A stretch of 64,000 bases of DNA from Caballeronia pedi (GTDB taxonomy: Bacteria; Pseudomonadota; Gammaproteobacteria; Burkholderiales; Burkholderiaceae): contig NZ_FCOE02000003.1 in assembly GCF_001544915.2 (NCBI RefSeq), forward strand, positions 406,365-470,364, in the 5' to 3' direction. A program made the translations under genes and the position numbers. Within the stretch, counting starts at the first letter, position 1. Every line of letters starts with the position of its first letter. The notes beneath the pieces are model-generated. The model was not told the origin of the DNA. It searched no databases and saw nothing but the letters and a program-made list of their open reading frames with translations. This document shows positions 35,349 to 43,288 of the stretch, piece after piece.

Positions 35349-36347
35349 TCACTTCTTCGTTTGCAGATCGGCGGGAAGCAGCGATTCGTCGACGATCTTC
35401 GACCAGTCGAACGGGCCTTCGGGAATCGCCTTCACGAGAATCAGGCCCTTGAGCACTTCGTCCATGCTCTTGCGATCGAAGCTGCCTTCGCTCCAGTACT
35501 TCGGGTCGGAGTCCAGCACGTTGTTGAGCGCGGAGGCCGCTACGGCCGGGTCCATCTTGTACTGCTTCGCCAGAATCTGCCCGGCCTCGTCGCGATGCGC
35601 CATCATGTACTGCACGGCCTTGCGTCGCGCCTTGATGATGCCTTTGATCACTTCGGGATGCGCCTTCAGATAATCGGTGCGCACGATGCCGACCGTTTGC
35701 GTTTCATTCGGCACGATATCCGTCGATCTGAACGCGATGCGCAACTGATCCTTCTTCGCGCTATACGATGGTTCCGTCATGTACGCCACATCGACCGCGC
35801 CTTGCTGCAACGAAGTCAGCATGCCGCTCGAACTGCCGACCGGCTTGCGCTGCACCTGCCCTGTCAAACCCGCGCGATCGAGCGCGATGGTGACGACCGT
35901 ATCGGTGGTCGACTTCGGGCTGCTATAGCCGATGGTCTTGCCTTTCATCTGCTGGATGTTGGTGATCGTGCCGTTCTTCTGCTCGACCCAGACGAGATCG
36001 GCGAGGCTCTGCACGCCGCCATGCACGATGGTCAGGTCGACGCCCTGCTTCACCGCCGAGATCGCCGCGGGCAGCGCGACTTCGCCATAGGGAATCTCGG
36101 ACGCCATCGCATTGCGCACGGTGGTGCCGCCGCCTTCGGATGTGATGAAGCCCGTCACGTCGACGCCCTCTTCCTTGAAGAAGCCCTTTTCCATCGCGAC
36201 CGCGAAGGGCACGCCGTACATGCCGTCGCCCCAGTGCGTGACGGTGAGCGGCGCGGCGCGCGCGCCGATACTGCAGACCATCGCAGCCGCGAGAGACATG
36301 AGACAGGCACCGCGCGCGAATCGCGCGATCTTTCCAGGCGCAAACAT
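35349..36347 (-). CDS. ABC transporter substrate-binding protein (TauA/SsuA/NMT1-like)
   Basis: A 332-residue periplasmic binding protein. The start MFAPGKIARF (ATG 36347) follows GGAG by 8 nt. A Sec signal peptide with basic start and hydrophobic core (ACLMSLAAAMVCSIG) ends at ARAA. The mature part has PFAVAMEKGFFKEEGVDV and MKGKTIGYSSPKSTTDTV, characteristic of nitrate/sulfonate/taurine and thiamine-precursor binders. It leads a seven-gene operon that ends in LeuC/D-type and lyase enzymes, so the ligand is probably the enzymes' carboxylate substrate rather than a sulfonate. Confidence 0.9.
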   Translation of the reverse strand: MFAPGKIARFARGACLMSLAAAMVCSIGARAAPLTVTHWGDGMYGVPFAVAMEKGFFKEEGVDVTGFITSEGGGTTVRNAMASEIPYGEVALPAAISAVKQGVDLTIVHGGVQSLADLVWVEQKNGTITNIQQMKGKTIGYSSPKSTTDTVVTIALDRAGLTGQVQRKPVGSSSGMLTSLQQGAVDVAYMTEPSYSAKKDQLRIAFRSTDIVPNETQTVGIVRTDYLKAHPEVIKGIIKARRKAVQYMMAHRDEAGQILAKQYKMDPAVAASALNNVLDSDPKYWSEGSFDRKSMDEVLKGLILVKAIPEGPFDWSKIVDESLLPADLQTKK

Positions 36348-36501
36348 GTAGGCGTCTCCATCCATGATCGGCGGTCTCGCAACGTGCTCGGCGCCATGCG
36401 GCCGCACTGTGGTTTTCGGACCTGCTCTGGAGGTATCAATCTGCATGAGCGCTACGCACGTGGGGCAGCGCTCGCACGGCTGTATCGCTTAACCGTGCAA
36501 G

Positions 36502-36517
36502 TTAATGTATGCATTAA
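36502..36517. promoter_or_regulatory. Palindromic operator candidate upstream of the transporter/LeuCD operon
   Basis: A perfect inverted repeat TTAATG-TATG-CATTAA lies between the binding-protein gene and the GntR gene. Size and position fit an operator for the FCD-type GntR encoded next to it. No strong -35/-10 pair could be assigned. Confidence 0.5.
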
Positions 36518-36582
36518 ATTCGCAAAAGTCCAGATTCACGAAGGGCGTACATACCCTCGTCGAAGCTGGCGCGAGGTTTGAA

Positions 36583-37287
36583 TCAGGCTTGCTGAATGCC
36601 GAATTGTTGCAGCACGCTGGTCTGGTCCCGCCAGCCGCGTTCGCGGTGAGCGCGATATAGCTCGCTCGCCTTCGCTGCGTCGCCGCAACGCATTGCATCG
36701 ATGATGTCGTAGTGTTCCTGTATCGACTTCGATGGCTGCGGATGTGCCTTGACCATCTGCGTGAAGCGTCGCACGCGATGCACCTGGTCGCGGCAATTCA
36801 TGACGATGCCATGCAGCCGCGCATTGCCGCTCAACGCGACAAGCGTCTCGTGAAAGACCTCGTCCGCTTCGGCCCACGCGAGCATGTCGGCGCGTTCGAG
36901 CGCGGCGGTCATCGTCTTGCATGCGTCGACGAGCGGCGCGAGATCCACGCTCTTTCGCGTAGCAACGAGCGCCGCCGCCGTCGATTCGAGGCTGATCAGC
37001 ACTTGATAGATGTGTTTGATATCGGAGATCGACGTGGGCACGATGCGGATGCCGTGACGCGGCACGATCTGCACGAGTCCCTCGCCTTGCAGACGCAGCG
37101 CGGCTTCGCGGATCGGCGTGCGGCTGAAGCCGAGCATCAGCCCGAGTTCCTGTTCGAGCAGATACGAACCCGGCGTCAATTCGCTTTCGATGATCCGCCG
37201 ACGCAACTCGCGATAAGCAAGCTCGGTCGTGTTGCGTCTCGCTGGCCTCGCGCTTTCGACGGGCTGATCGTTCGATATGGCGGCCAT
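36583..37287 (-). CDS. GntR family transcriptional regulator (FadR/FCD subfamily)
   Basis: A 234-residue regulator. The winged HTH is at about 20-85 (LAYRELRRRIIESELTPGSY, LGFSRTPIREAALRLQGEGL, VQIVPRHGIRIV). The all-helical FCD effector domain follows (VLISLESTAAALVATRK, DEVFHETLVALSGN, HYDIIDAMRCGD), including the D/H residues that usually bind a metal and a carboxylate effector. The start ATG 37287 has GGAGA upstream. Position next to the transporter/LeuCD/lyase operon suggests it controls that operon in response to an organic acid. Confidence 0.92.
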   Translation of the reverse strand: MAAISNDQPVESARPARRNTTELAYRELRRRIIESELTPGSYLLEQELGLMLGFSRTPIREAALRLQGEGLVQIVPRHGIRIVPTSISDIKHIYQVLISLESTAAALVATRKSVDLAPLVDACKTMTAALERADMLAWAEADEVFHETLVALSGNARLHGIVMNCRDQVHRVRRFTQMVKAHPQPSKSIQEHYDIIDAMRCGDAAKASELYRAHRERGWRDQTSVLQQFGIQQA

Positions 37288-37336
37288 GCTTGAAGTCTCC
37301 AGGGAAGACCGGCTGTGCGCCGATGTTAGCACCGCA

Positions 37337-38212
37337 TCAACCGTTCGTGAGATGCGCGACGAGTTTCCTGCACGCCTCCGGCAACGCATCGAGCGAGCGC
37401 ACGCCGATGAGCAGTTCGCGCGCGGCCCAGGCATCGCTCAATGCGACGATGGCGAGCGCGTGTTGTCTCGCCACCGCCTCGGGCATCACGCCAAGGCCCA
37501 ATCCCGCTTCGATCATCAGACATTGCGCGTCGTAACTCGACACCTGAATGCGCACACGCACCGAACGTCCGCGTTCGTTCGCCGCTCGCGTGAGGCGCTG
37601 GCTGATCGCGGTATCGGCGGGCAAGGCGACGAACTCTTCATCGAGCGAATCGGCGAAAGCAATCGAGCGCGCTTGCGCCAATGCGTGCCCCGGCGGCGTC
37701 ACGAGCACGAGGTTGTCCGTGCGATACGGAATAGCGTGGATCGCATGGCCGTGCGGCACGGACGTGAAAACGCCGATATCCGCCGCGTTGTCCGCGACCG
37801 CGCGCACGACCTGCGCGCTCGGCTTTTCATCGAGCTGGATGCGCACGTTCGGATGGCGCGCCGCAAACGACTGGATATCGCGCGGCAGAAACTGCACGAT
37901 CGACGATATGTTCGCGGCAATGCGTACGATGCCGCTCGTGCCGCTCGCGAAGTCGCGCATCTGCACGGCGATATCGTCGAATTGATGCAATGCACGATGC
38001 GCAAGCGCCGCGAGCCGCTCTCCCGCTTCGGTCGGCTCGACGCCCTTGTTCGTGCGGTGCAACAGCGGCACGCCGAACATCGCTTCCACTTCGCTGATGC
38101 GTCTGCTCACGGCCGCCGCCGCTATGTGTTCGCGCTGCGCGGCCGCGGCGATCGTGCCCGCATCGATGACGGCGAGGAAGAGTCTCAGCGAAAGCGGATC
38201 GATCGGCGGCAT
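37337..38212 (-). CDS. LysR family transcriptional regulator
   Basis: A 291-residue LTTR. The N-terminal HTH (about 3-62) has LSLRLFLAVIDAGTIAAAAQ and AAVSRRISEVEAMFGVPLLH with PTEAGERL. The effector domain (about 90-285) contains GIVRIAANISSIVQFLP, FVALPADTAISQRL and MIEAGLGLGVMPEAVA. The gene lies 49 nt upstream of the GntR gene on the same strand and is divergent from the glutaredoxin-DinB gene, either of which might be its target. Confidence 0.93.
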   Translation of the reverse strand: MPPIDPLSLRLFLAVIDAGTIAAAAQREHIAAAAVSRRISEVEAMFGVPLLHRTNKGVEPTEAGERLAALAHRALHQFDDIAVQMRDFASGTSGIVRIAANISSIVQFLPRDIQSFAARHPNVRIQLDEKPSAQVVRAVADNAADIGVFTSVPHGHAIHAIPYRTDNLVLVTPPGHALAQARSIAFADSLDEEFVALPADTAISQRLTRAANERGRSVRVRIQVSSYDAQCLMIEAGLGLGVMPEAVARQHALAIVALSDAWAARELLIGVRSLDALPEACRKLVAHLTNG

Positions 38213-38244
38213 GGGCTGGTTTGCATGGAGGACACGTCGGCAGT

Positions 38245-38257
38245 GTACTTAAAGTAC
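38245..38257. promoter_or_regulatory. LysR-type palindrome in divergent intergenic region
   Basis: A perfect palindrome GTACTT-A-AAGTAC lies 33 bp upstream of the LysR start, between it and the divergent glutaredoxin-DinB gene. It could be the regulator's recognition half of an LTTR box. Confidence 0.45.
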
Positions 38258-38362
38258 GCTTGCCATCGTCCGTGGCGATGCCGGCATGACGAAGCATTGC
38301 TTTGCCGTGTCGGTCGCGTGATCGAAAATGCCTTGAATCAGGCACGATTCGAAGGAACCATC

Positions 38363-39133
38363 ATGCAAGACGTCGCAAGCGCCACACGAATCCGCGTGTT
38401 CTGGCAACCGGGCTGTTCGTCGTGCTTGCGCACGAAAGAATTTCTCACGCGCCAGGGCATAGCGTTCGAATCGATCGACGTGCACAACGATCCCGAGGGT
38501 CGCGCGGCACTCGCGGCGCTCGGCGCGCGCAGCGTGCCCGTGGTCGCGCTGGGGACGAAGTACACGCTATGCCAGTCGATCAACGACGTGATCCGTTTCC
38601 TCGATCTCAAGACCACGCCGACGCCGCCTCTGCCGCCTGAACAACTTGTCAGGAAGCTCGCGCATGTTCTCGAAGCGAATGCGCGCTATGCGCGGCAATT
38701 CGGCGTCGAATACTTTCGCAAGCCCTTTCGGAATCGCAATCGCACGCCGGCCGGTTTGACGTTTCACGTATTTCGCGTCGCTGAAATGGGCGTGCAGGCC
38801 GCGCATCAGATCGAATTGCGCTTCGAAGGTTTCGACGATGTGCCGCCGCAGGAATGGCAGGCGGAAGATATCGCGCGCTGGGGCGAAGGTGTACGCGCGC
38901 AACTGCTCGACTGGTGGGAACACGAGTCCGACCGCTCGCTCACTTATGACGTACCGACCTACTATGGCCGACGCTCGATGCACGAAGTGCTCGAACGCAC
39001 CGCATGGCATAGCGCCCAACACACGCGACAAGTCATGCTGATGCTGGAAAGCGACGGCGTGACGGTTGATCGTCCATTGACGGCGGACGACCTCGGAGGC
39101 TTGCCGCTGCCGGAAGAAGTCTGGGATAAGTGA
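38363..39133 (+). CDS. Glutaredoxin-DinB fusion protein
   Basis: A 256-residue two-domain protein. Residues 1-82 are a glutaredoxin fold with the redox motif PGCSSC (about 16-21), the cis-proline region ARSVPVVALG and YTLCQSINDVIRFLDL. Residues about 95-250 are a DinB/YfiT-like four-helix bundle with metal-type histidines, notably in AHQIELRF and TAWHSAQHTRQVMLML. The fusion suggests thiol-dependent chemistry, since DinB-superfamily enzymes include bacillithiol- and mycothiol-dependent transferases. The start ATG 38363 is preceded by GAAGGAA; the longer open frame runs antisense through the LysR gene and is rejected. A strong terminator follows. Confidence 0.85.
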   Translation: MQDVASATRIRVFWQPGCSSCLRTKEFLTRQGIAFESIDVHNDPEGRAALAALGARSVPVVALGTKYTLCQSINDVIRFLDLKTTPTPPLPPEQLVRKLAHVLEANARYARQFGVEYFRKPFRNRNRTPAGLTFHVFRVAEMGVQAAHQIELRFEGFDDVPPQEWQAEDIARWGEGVRAQLLDWWEHESDRSLTYDVPTYYGRRSMHEVLERTAWHSAQHTRQVMLMLESDGVTVDRPLTADDLGGLPLPEEVWDK

Positions 39134-39160
39134 TCGCCACGCTCGCGCACGCCCTTTCAA

Positions 39161-39187
39161 GCCGCCCCTTCACGGGGCGGCTTTTTG
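39161..39187 (+). terminator. Rho-independent terminator after the glutaredoxin-DinB gene
   Basis: An 8-bp perfect GC stem (GCCGCCCC/GGGGCGGC) with a 5-nt loop is followed immediately by TTTTT. It lies 27 nt after the stop codon. Confidence 0.9.
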
Positions 39188-39199
39188 TCGTGCGCTAAC

Positions 39200-39239
39200 G
39201 TATACATTGAGCGATACGGCGATTTTGTTTTCATATAAT
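39200..39239 (+). promoter_or_regulatory. Promoter and operator candidate of the second GntR gene
   Basis: A consensus -10 TATAAT lies at 39234-39239, with no convincing -35 at 16-18 bp. A GTATAC core (39200-39205) flanked by AT steps lies about 30 bp upstream, resembling FCD-type GntR operators. This position argues against the much earlier TTG start of the downstream frame. Confidence 0.5.
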
Positions 39240-39323
39240 GATGGCATTCCGTCTGCCGGCCTTTATCAAGAGCCCGACAGACATTTCGTCCGTGCATCGA
39301 CGGCAATGTTTTCGGAATGCCCC

Positions 39324-40019
39324 ATGGCTCAAGCCCGAACCGCCGAAGCGATCAGCAAAGCGCGCGAGAAATCGACCGACACGGTCTATCAGGCGCTGCG
39401 AGAAAGAATTCTCAGCAACGACTTGCGGCCCGGCACGCAGATGCTCGAACAGGAACTCGTCGAAATGTTCGGCGTGAGCCGCACGCCCGTGCGCGAAGCG
39501 CTCATTCGTCTGCAGAACGAGCATCTCGTGCAGATCATTCCCCGGCACGGCGTGCGCGTGCGCAATATTTCGATGGCGGATATCGAAGAAGTGTTTCAGG
39601 TGCAGACGAGCCTCGAAGCCACGGCTGCCGCAGCGATCGCCGCGCGCAAGCCTGGCGCGCGCGAACTGAAAGCGCTGGAAAAAGCGTGCATCGAAATGGA
39701 CCGCGCCTTCGCGAAGCAGGATCGCGACGCGTGGTCCATCGCGCGTGAAGCCTTTTATGCGCGCCTCATCGAACTGAGCGATAACCCGCGTCTCACGCAG
39801 ATCGTCGGTGAATGCTCGGATCAGCTGCGACGCGTGCGCGAGCTGACGCTGCGGCTCATCGATCTCGACGAATCGCAAGCGCAAGCCTTGCGCGCAATCG
39901 TCGAAGCGTTGCGGCAAGGCGATGCGTCATCGGCGCAAGCGCTTTGCCGCAACGATCGCGCGCGCAATCTTCAGACGCAAATCGAAGCATTGCAACGCTT
40001 CAGAGTGCTCGACGTCTGA
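39324..40019 (+). CDS. GntR family transcriptional regulator (FadR/FCD subfamily)
   Basis: A 231-residue regulator with winged HTH at about 15-80 (TVYQALRERILSNDLRPGTQ, FGVSRTPVREALIRLQ, VQIIPRHGVRVR) and an FCD domain (QTSLEATAAAAIAARK, AREAFYARLIELSDNPRL). It is a paralog of the GntR at 36583-37287: the HTH and IIPRHG segments match closely. I start at MAQARTAEA because it lies downstream of the TATAAT; an ATG at 39306 in frame is possible. The 3' end overlaps the convergent uspA-type gene by 49 bp. Confidence 0.9.
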   Translation: MAQARTAEAISKAREKSTDTVYQALRERILSNDLRPGTQMLEQELVEMFGVSRTPVREALIRLQNEHLVQIIPRHGVRVRNISMADIEEVFQVQTSLEATAAAAIAARKPGARELKALEKACIEMDRAFAKQDRDAWSIAREAFYARLIELSDNPRLTQIVGECSDQLRRVRELTLRLIDLDESQAQALRAIVEALRQGDASSAQALCRNDRARNLQTQIEALQRFRVLDV

Positions 40020-40492
40020 TCGCGCGTGTCGACGAGATTCGCCTGCTCCGACTCGCACGCGCTCGCGATCAACACTTCCCTATCCGTGTGACGGCACACG
40101 ACATTGCGCACGTGATTCACACCGAGGCTATGGAAGCCGCGCTTGTTCGCGCCGAGCACGACGAGATCCGCATCGAGGCGATTGGCCTCAGCCGCGATCA
40201 CGCGGCCGATGCTGCGGCCATCCGCGGGCAGCGTGCGCGTGACCCACTCTGCTTCGATGCCCGCGTGCCGAAGCCGCTTCTCGCTGCTGCGGCGAATCAC
40301 GAGCGCAAGCTGATTGACGAGCGACTGCGTGTCGCACAGGCTGTCCCACTGCCAACCTGCCCACCACGGCGCGGAATCGATCACATGCAACACGGTCAGG
40401 CGCGCCTCGCTTTCGCGCGCGCGGGCGATGGCGCTCGACAAGGCGGCTTCGCTGAAGCCCGGTCCCACGGCGACAAGAATATGCTGGTACAT
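39971..40492 (-). CDS. Universal stress protein (UspA family)
   Basis: A 173-residue single-domain Usp. The start MYQHILVAVGPGFSE is typical. The ATP-binding signature is LVVLGANKRGFHSLGVNHV followed by RNVVCRHTDREVLIA, where the usual G-x2-G-x9-G-S/T pattern is altered (no SxT after the glycine). The last ~28 residues (after VLIASA) extend beyond a normal Usp domain and lie antisense to the end of the GntR gene. Function is general stress or metabolite sensing. Confidence 0.85.
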   Translation of the reverse strand: MYQHILVAVGPGFSEAALSSAIARARESEARLTVLHVIDSAPWWAGWQWDSLCDTQSLVNQLALVIRRSSEKRLRHAGIEAEWVTRTLPADGRSIGRVIAAEANRLDADLVVLGANKRGFHSLGVNHVRNVVCRHTDREVLIASACESEQANLVDTRDQTSSTLKRCNASICV

Positions 40493-40652
40493 GACACAAC
40501 CCTCCGATCATTGGACGGCGCCTTTCGCGGGCGCCCGTTGTTCTGCATGTCGTCATGATCGGCGCGCACAATTAGCGGAAAGTGAGCGTGCGCCTCGGGA
40601 AGCGTTACGATGCGATAAATCAAACTGATGGCTTCGAATCGATCTTTCGCAC

Positions 40653-41921
40653 ATGGACAATCGCGAACTGCTCAACCTCGCGTATCTGCGCGCCTTTCGT
40701 CTCGTCGCGCAAACCGGCAGCGCCACACGCGCCGCCGCCGCGCTATTCCGCGCGCAATCGGCGGTCACGCGCTCGCTGCAGGAACTCGAAGCTGCTGTCG
40801 GCGAAACACTTCTGGAGCGCCGCCCCTCGGGCATGCTGCCGACGCCAGCGGGGCGCGCCGTGCTGTTGCGCTGCGAACGCATCTTCGGCGAGCTGGAGGA
40901 ACTGGCGCAATGGTGCGCGGCGCGGCAGTCGCGCCGCCGCACCGCGACGGGCGGCACGCTCCCCGCTTTTCTTCTGAACACGCGGCGGCTGCAACTGTTT
41001 TCCGCGCTCGCGCGCCATCGACATATGCCGAGCGCGGCGCAAACGCTCGGCTTGAGCCAGCCGGCCGTGAGCAGCGCGATCCGCATCATGGAAACGGGCG
41101 CGGGCATGCAACTGTTCTATCGCAGCCCGCGCGGACTGCTGCTCACGAGCGAAGGCGAAACCTTCGTGCTGCACGTACGCCGCGCGCTCAACGAACTGCG
41201 CCACATCCCCGACGATCTCGCGGCCTTGCGCGGCACGATTCAAGGTTATGTCACCGTCGGTGCGCTGCCGCTCGGCAGAACGCTGATCCTGCCGGGCGCG
41301 ATCGCACGCGTGGCCGCGCAGTATCCGGGCGTGCGCATCGTGACCGACGAGAGTTCGTACGAAACGCTGGTCGCCGGATTGCGATCGGGCGATATCGACT
41401 TCGTGCTCGGCGCGCTGCGTCAGAACGATGCATCGAGTGGACTCGTCAACGAGCGGCTGATGTCGGAAGACATCGTCGTGATCGCGCGGCGTGGGCATCC
41501 GCTTGCGAGCGCGAACGGACTCACGCTCAAGGACCTGATCGCCGCGCAATGGATTCTGCCGCGCAGTCAGGCGCCCGCGCGCGGCATGTTCGAGTCGCAG
41601 TTCAAACGCTGGAAGTTGAAGCCGCCGATGCCGAGCGTCGAAACCGCGGACCTCGCCGTCATTCGCGGCCTGTTGATGCACACGGACATGCTCGCCGCCG
41701 TGTCCGCGCAACAACTGCACTACGAATGCGAATCGGGCCAGCTCGTGGTGATGGACATTCCGCTGCAGAACACGCGACGGGAAATCGGGCTCACGATGCG
41801 CGCGGGCGGAACGCCATCGCCGGCGGCGCGCGTGTTGATCGATGCAATCCGATTGACCGTCGATCGGCTCGGCCATGAAATGCGACGCGAAGCGGCTGCC
41901 ATCGCCCGAGCCGCCATCTGA
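40653..41921 (+). CDS. LysR family transcriptional regulator with two tandem HTH domains
   Basis: A 422-residue protein, about 120 residues longer than a standard LTTR. A first LysR HTH occupies about 8-68 (YLRAFRLVAQTGSATRAAAA, AVTRSLQELEAAVGETLLER, LPTPAGRAVL). After a short basic linker a second one lies at about 108-168 (RLQLFSALARHRHMPSAAQT, PAVSSAIRIMETGAGMQLFY, LLTSEGETF). The periplasmic-binding-like effector domain follows (about 195-400; VTVGALPLGRTLILPGAIAR, DIDFVLGALR, LPRSQAPARGMFESQF). It is divergent from the Usp gene and 52 nt upstream of an O-methyltransferase gene that it may control. Confidence 0.92.
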   Translation: MDNRELLNLAYLRAFRLVAQTGSATRAAAALFRAQSAVTRSLQELEAAVGETLLERRPSGMLPTPAGRAVLLRCERIFGELEELAQWCAARQSRRRTATGGTLPAFLLNTRRLQLFSALARHRHMPSAAQTLGLSQPAVSSAIRIMETGAGMQLFYRSPRGLLLTSEGETFVLHVRRALNELRHIPDDLAALRGTIQGYVTVGALPLGRTLILPGAIARVAAQYPGVRIVTDESSYETLVAGLRSGDIDFVLGALRQNDASSGLVNERLMSEDIVVIARRGHPLASANGLTLKDLIAAQWILPRSQAPARGMFESQFKRWKLKPPMPSVETADLAVIRGLLMHTDMLAAVSAQQLHYECESGQLVVMDIPLQNTRREIGLTMRAGGTPSPAARVLIDAIRLTVDRLGHEMRREAAAIARAAI

Positions 41922-41973
41922 ATTGTTTATCGCGTCCGTCGACGCGATTCCCGGCAACGTCCAAGGAGATGCG

Positions 41974-42639
41974 ATGAACGAGCAGCAATGGACCGCGATG
42001 GACGAGTACCTGTGCGACCGCACGCAAACACCCGACGAAGCGCTCGAAGCGGCCTTGAAAGCCAGCACGCAAGCGGGACTTCCGGCGATCAGCGTCGCGC
42101 CGAATCAGGGCAAGCTGCTACAGATGCTCGCGCGCATGAGCGGCGCGCGGCGGATTCTCGAACTCGGCACGCTCGGTGGCTACAGCACCATCTGGCTCGC
42201 GCGCGCCCTGCCCGTCGACGGCACCTTGCTCACGCTCGAAGCCGTCGAACATCATGCGGACGTCGCGCGCGGGAATATCGAACGTGCGGGACTGTCGGGC
42301 GTGGTGTCGGTGATCGTCGGCGATGCAGTCGATACGCTCGAAGCCTTCGTGCGCGACGGCATTCCGCCTTTCGATTTCATCTTTCTCGATGCCGACAAGC
42401 AAAGCTATCCGGCTTATCTGCGTCTGGTGCTGCGACTGAGCCGGGCCGGAACGGTGATCGTCGCGGACAATGTCGTTCGTCAAGGCCGCGTCGAGGATGC
42501 GGATAGCATTGACCCGGACGTCATCGGTGTGCGCCGCTTCTTCGACATGCTCGCCGCGGATGCGCATGTGTCCTCCACGGCGATACAGACGGTCGGCACC
42601 AAGGGATGGGACGGATTTTCGGTTTCGATCGTGTCCTGA
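41974..42639 (+). CDS. SAM-dependent O-methyltransferase (class I, catechol/caffeoyl-CoA OMT family)
   Basis: A 221-residue methyltransferase. SAM-binding motif I is RILELGTLGGYSTIWLA, with LLTLEAVEHHADVARGNIE next. The metal-binding DxxK segment is FDFIFLDADKQSYPAYL, and VADNVVRQGRV follows; these are hallmarks of divalent-cation-dependent O-methyltransferases acting on catechols or related phenolics. AAGGAGAT precedes ATG 41974. Confidence 0.93.
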   Translation: MNEQQWTAMDEYLCDRTQTPDEALEAALKASTQAGLPAISVAPNQGKLLQMLARMSGARRILELGTLGGYSTIWLARALPVDGTLLTLEAVEHHADVARGNIERAGLSGVVSVIVGDAVDTLEAFVRDGIPPFDFIFLDADKQSYPAYLRLVLRLSRAGTVIVADNVVRQGRVEDADSIDPDVIGVRRFFDMLAADAHVSSTAIQTVGTKGWDGFSVSIVS

Positions 42640-42672
42640 TCATGCAGGCTTTGAAAATAATCGGCCGGCTGA

Positions 42673-42700
42673 GGGAATAAAACGTTCGTCCGGCATGTTA
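42673..42700 (+). promoter_or_regulatory. ECF-type promoter candidate of the sigma/anti-sigma operon
   Basis: GGGAATAAA (from 42673) followed, 17 nt after GGAATA, by GTTA (42697-42700) matches the GGAATA-N16/17-GTT layout of promoters used by proteobacterial ECF sigma factors. It lies about 35 nt before the first gene of the ECF operon, suggesting autoregulation. Confidence 0.55.
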
Positions 42701-42735
42701 GCGCATCGAGAGCCTGCAAATATCGATGCACCAAC

Positions 42736-43284
42736 ATGAACGACTCGCTCGACCGACGAGACATTCCAGCCTTCGCAGACGGCCGCCGTTGCGGGCGCAT
42801 GCGCAGCGCGTGGCGCAACGCACTGATCGCCGCGAGCATGGCCGCCGCCGCCGTCGGCTGGTGCGCGGCGACGCACGTTTCCGCCGACATGCTCGATGCC
42901 GCCGCGGTCATGGCCTTGATGGAGACATCGAGGCATGACGGCGCGAACGTGCGGCCGGTCGTGTCGCACGATCCGCATTTCATCGAACTGACGCCTGTCG
43001 GGCTCGAATTGATCGCAACCCGGACGCGACCTGCGGGCAAGTTCACGCATATCGACGAACTCGATTACCGCAACGCGGACGGCAATGCGGTCATCCTGCT
43101 GATCGCCGCCGCGCCATTCGCGAGCGATGAGCCGCACTGGAGCGCGCAACGCGTGGGCGATATCCGGCTGCTTTCGTGGATTGCCGGCGGCAAGCGTTAC
43201 GTGCTCGGCGGACGAGCGGACACGCACGGACTCATGCGCGCCGCCGACGCGCTGACGCTCGTGCGCCAGCAAGACAACGGATAG
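42736..43284 (+). CDS. Membrane-anchored protein sharing the anti-sigma sensor domain
   Basis: A 182-residue protein with one hydrophobic segment (about 26-48, WRNALIAASMAAAAVGW) and a periplasmic domain. Residues 86-124 (LTPVGLELIATRTRPAG, then LDYRNADGNAVILLI) align by eye with residues 178-216 of the anti-sigma factor two genes downstream (LTKSGFELMGGRLLPG, then FMYRDAKGERVTLCI). Residues 144-175 also match its C-terminus (LLSWIAGGKRYVLGG against VFYWIDGDFGYAVSG). It lacks the cytoplasmic anti-sigma domain. It lies 4 nt before the sigma gene and probably takes part in signal sensing for it. Confidence 0.8.
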   Translation: MNDSLDRRDIPAFADGRRCGRMRSAWRNALIAASMAAAAVGWCAATHVSADMLDAAAVMALMETSRHDGANVRPVVSHDPHFIELTPVGLELIATRTRPAGKFTHIDELDYRNADGNAVILLIAAAPFASDEPHWSAQRVGDIRLLSWIAGGKRYVLGGRADTHGLMRAADALTLVRQQDNG

Positions 43285-43288
43285 CGCG

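Noticed and set aside
39207..39323. Earlier TTG or ATG starts for the second GntR gene
   Set aside because: The TTG at 39207 lies upstream of the TATAAT at 39234-39239, and the 39306 ATG has no better ribosome site than 39324.
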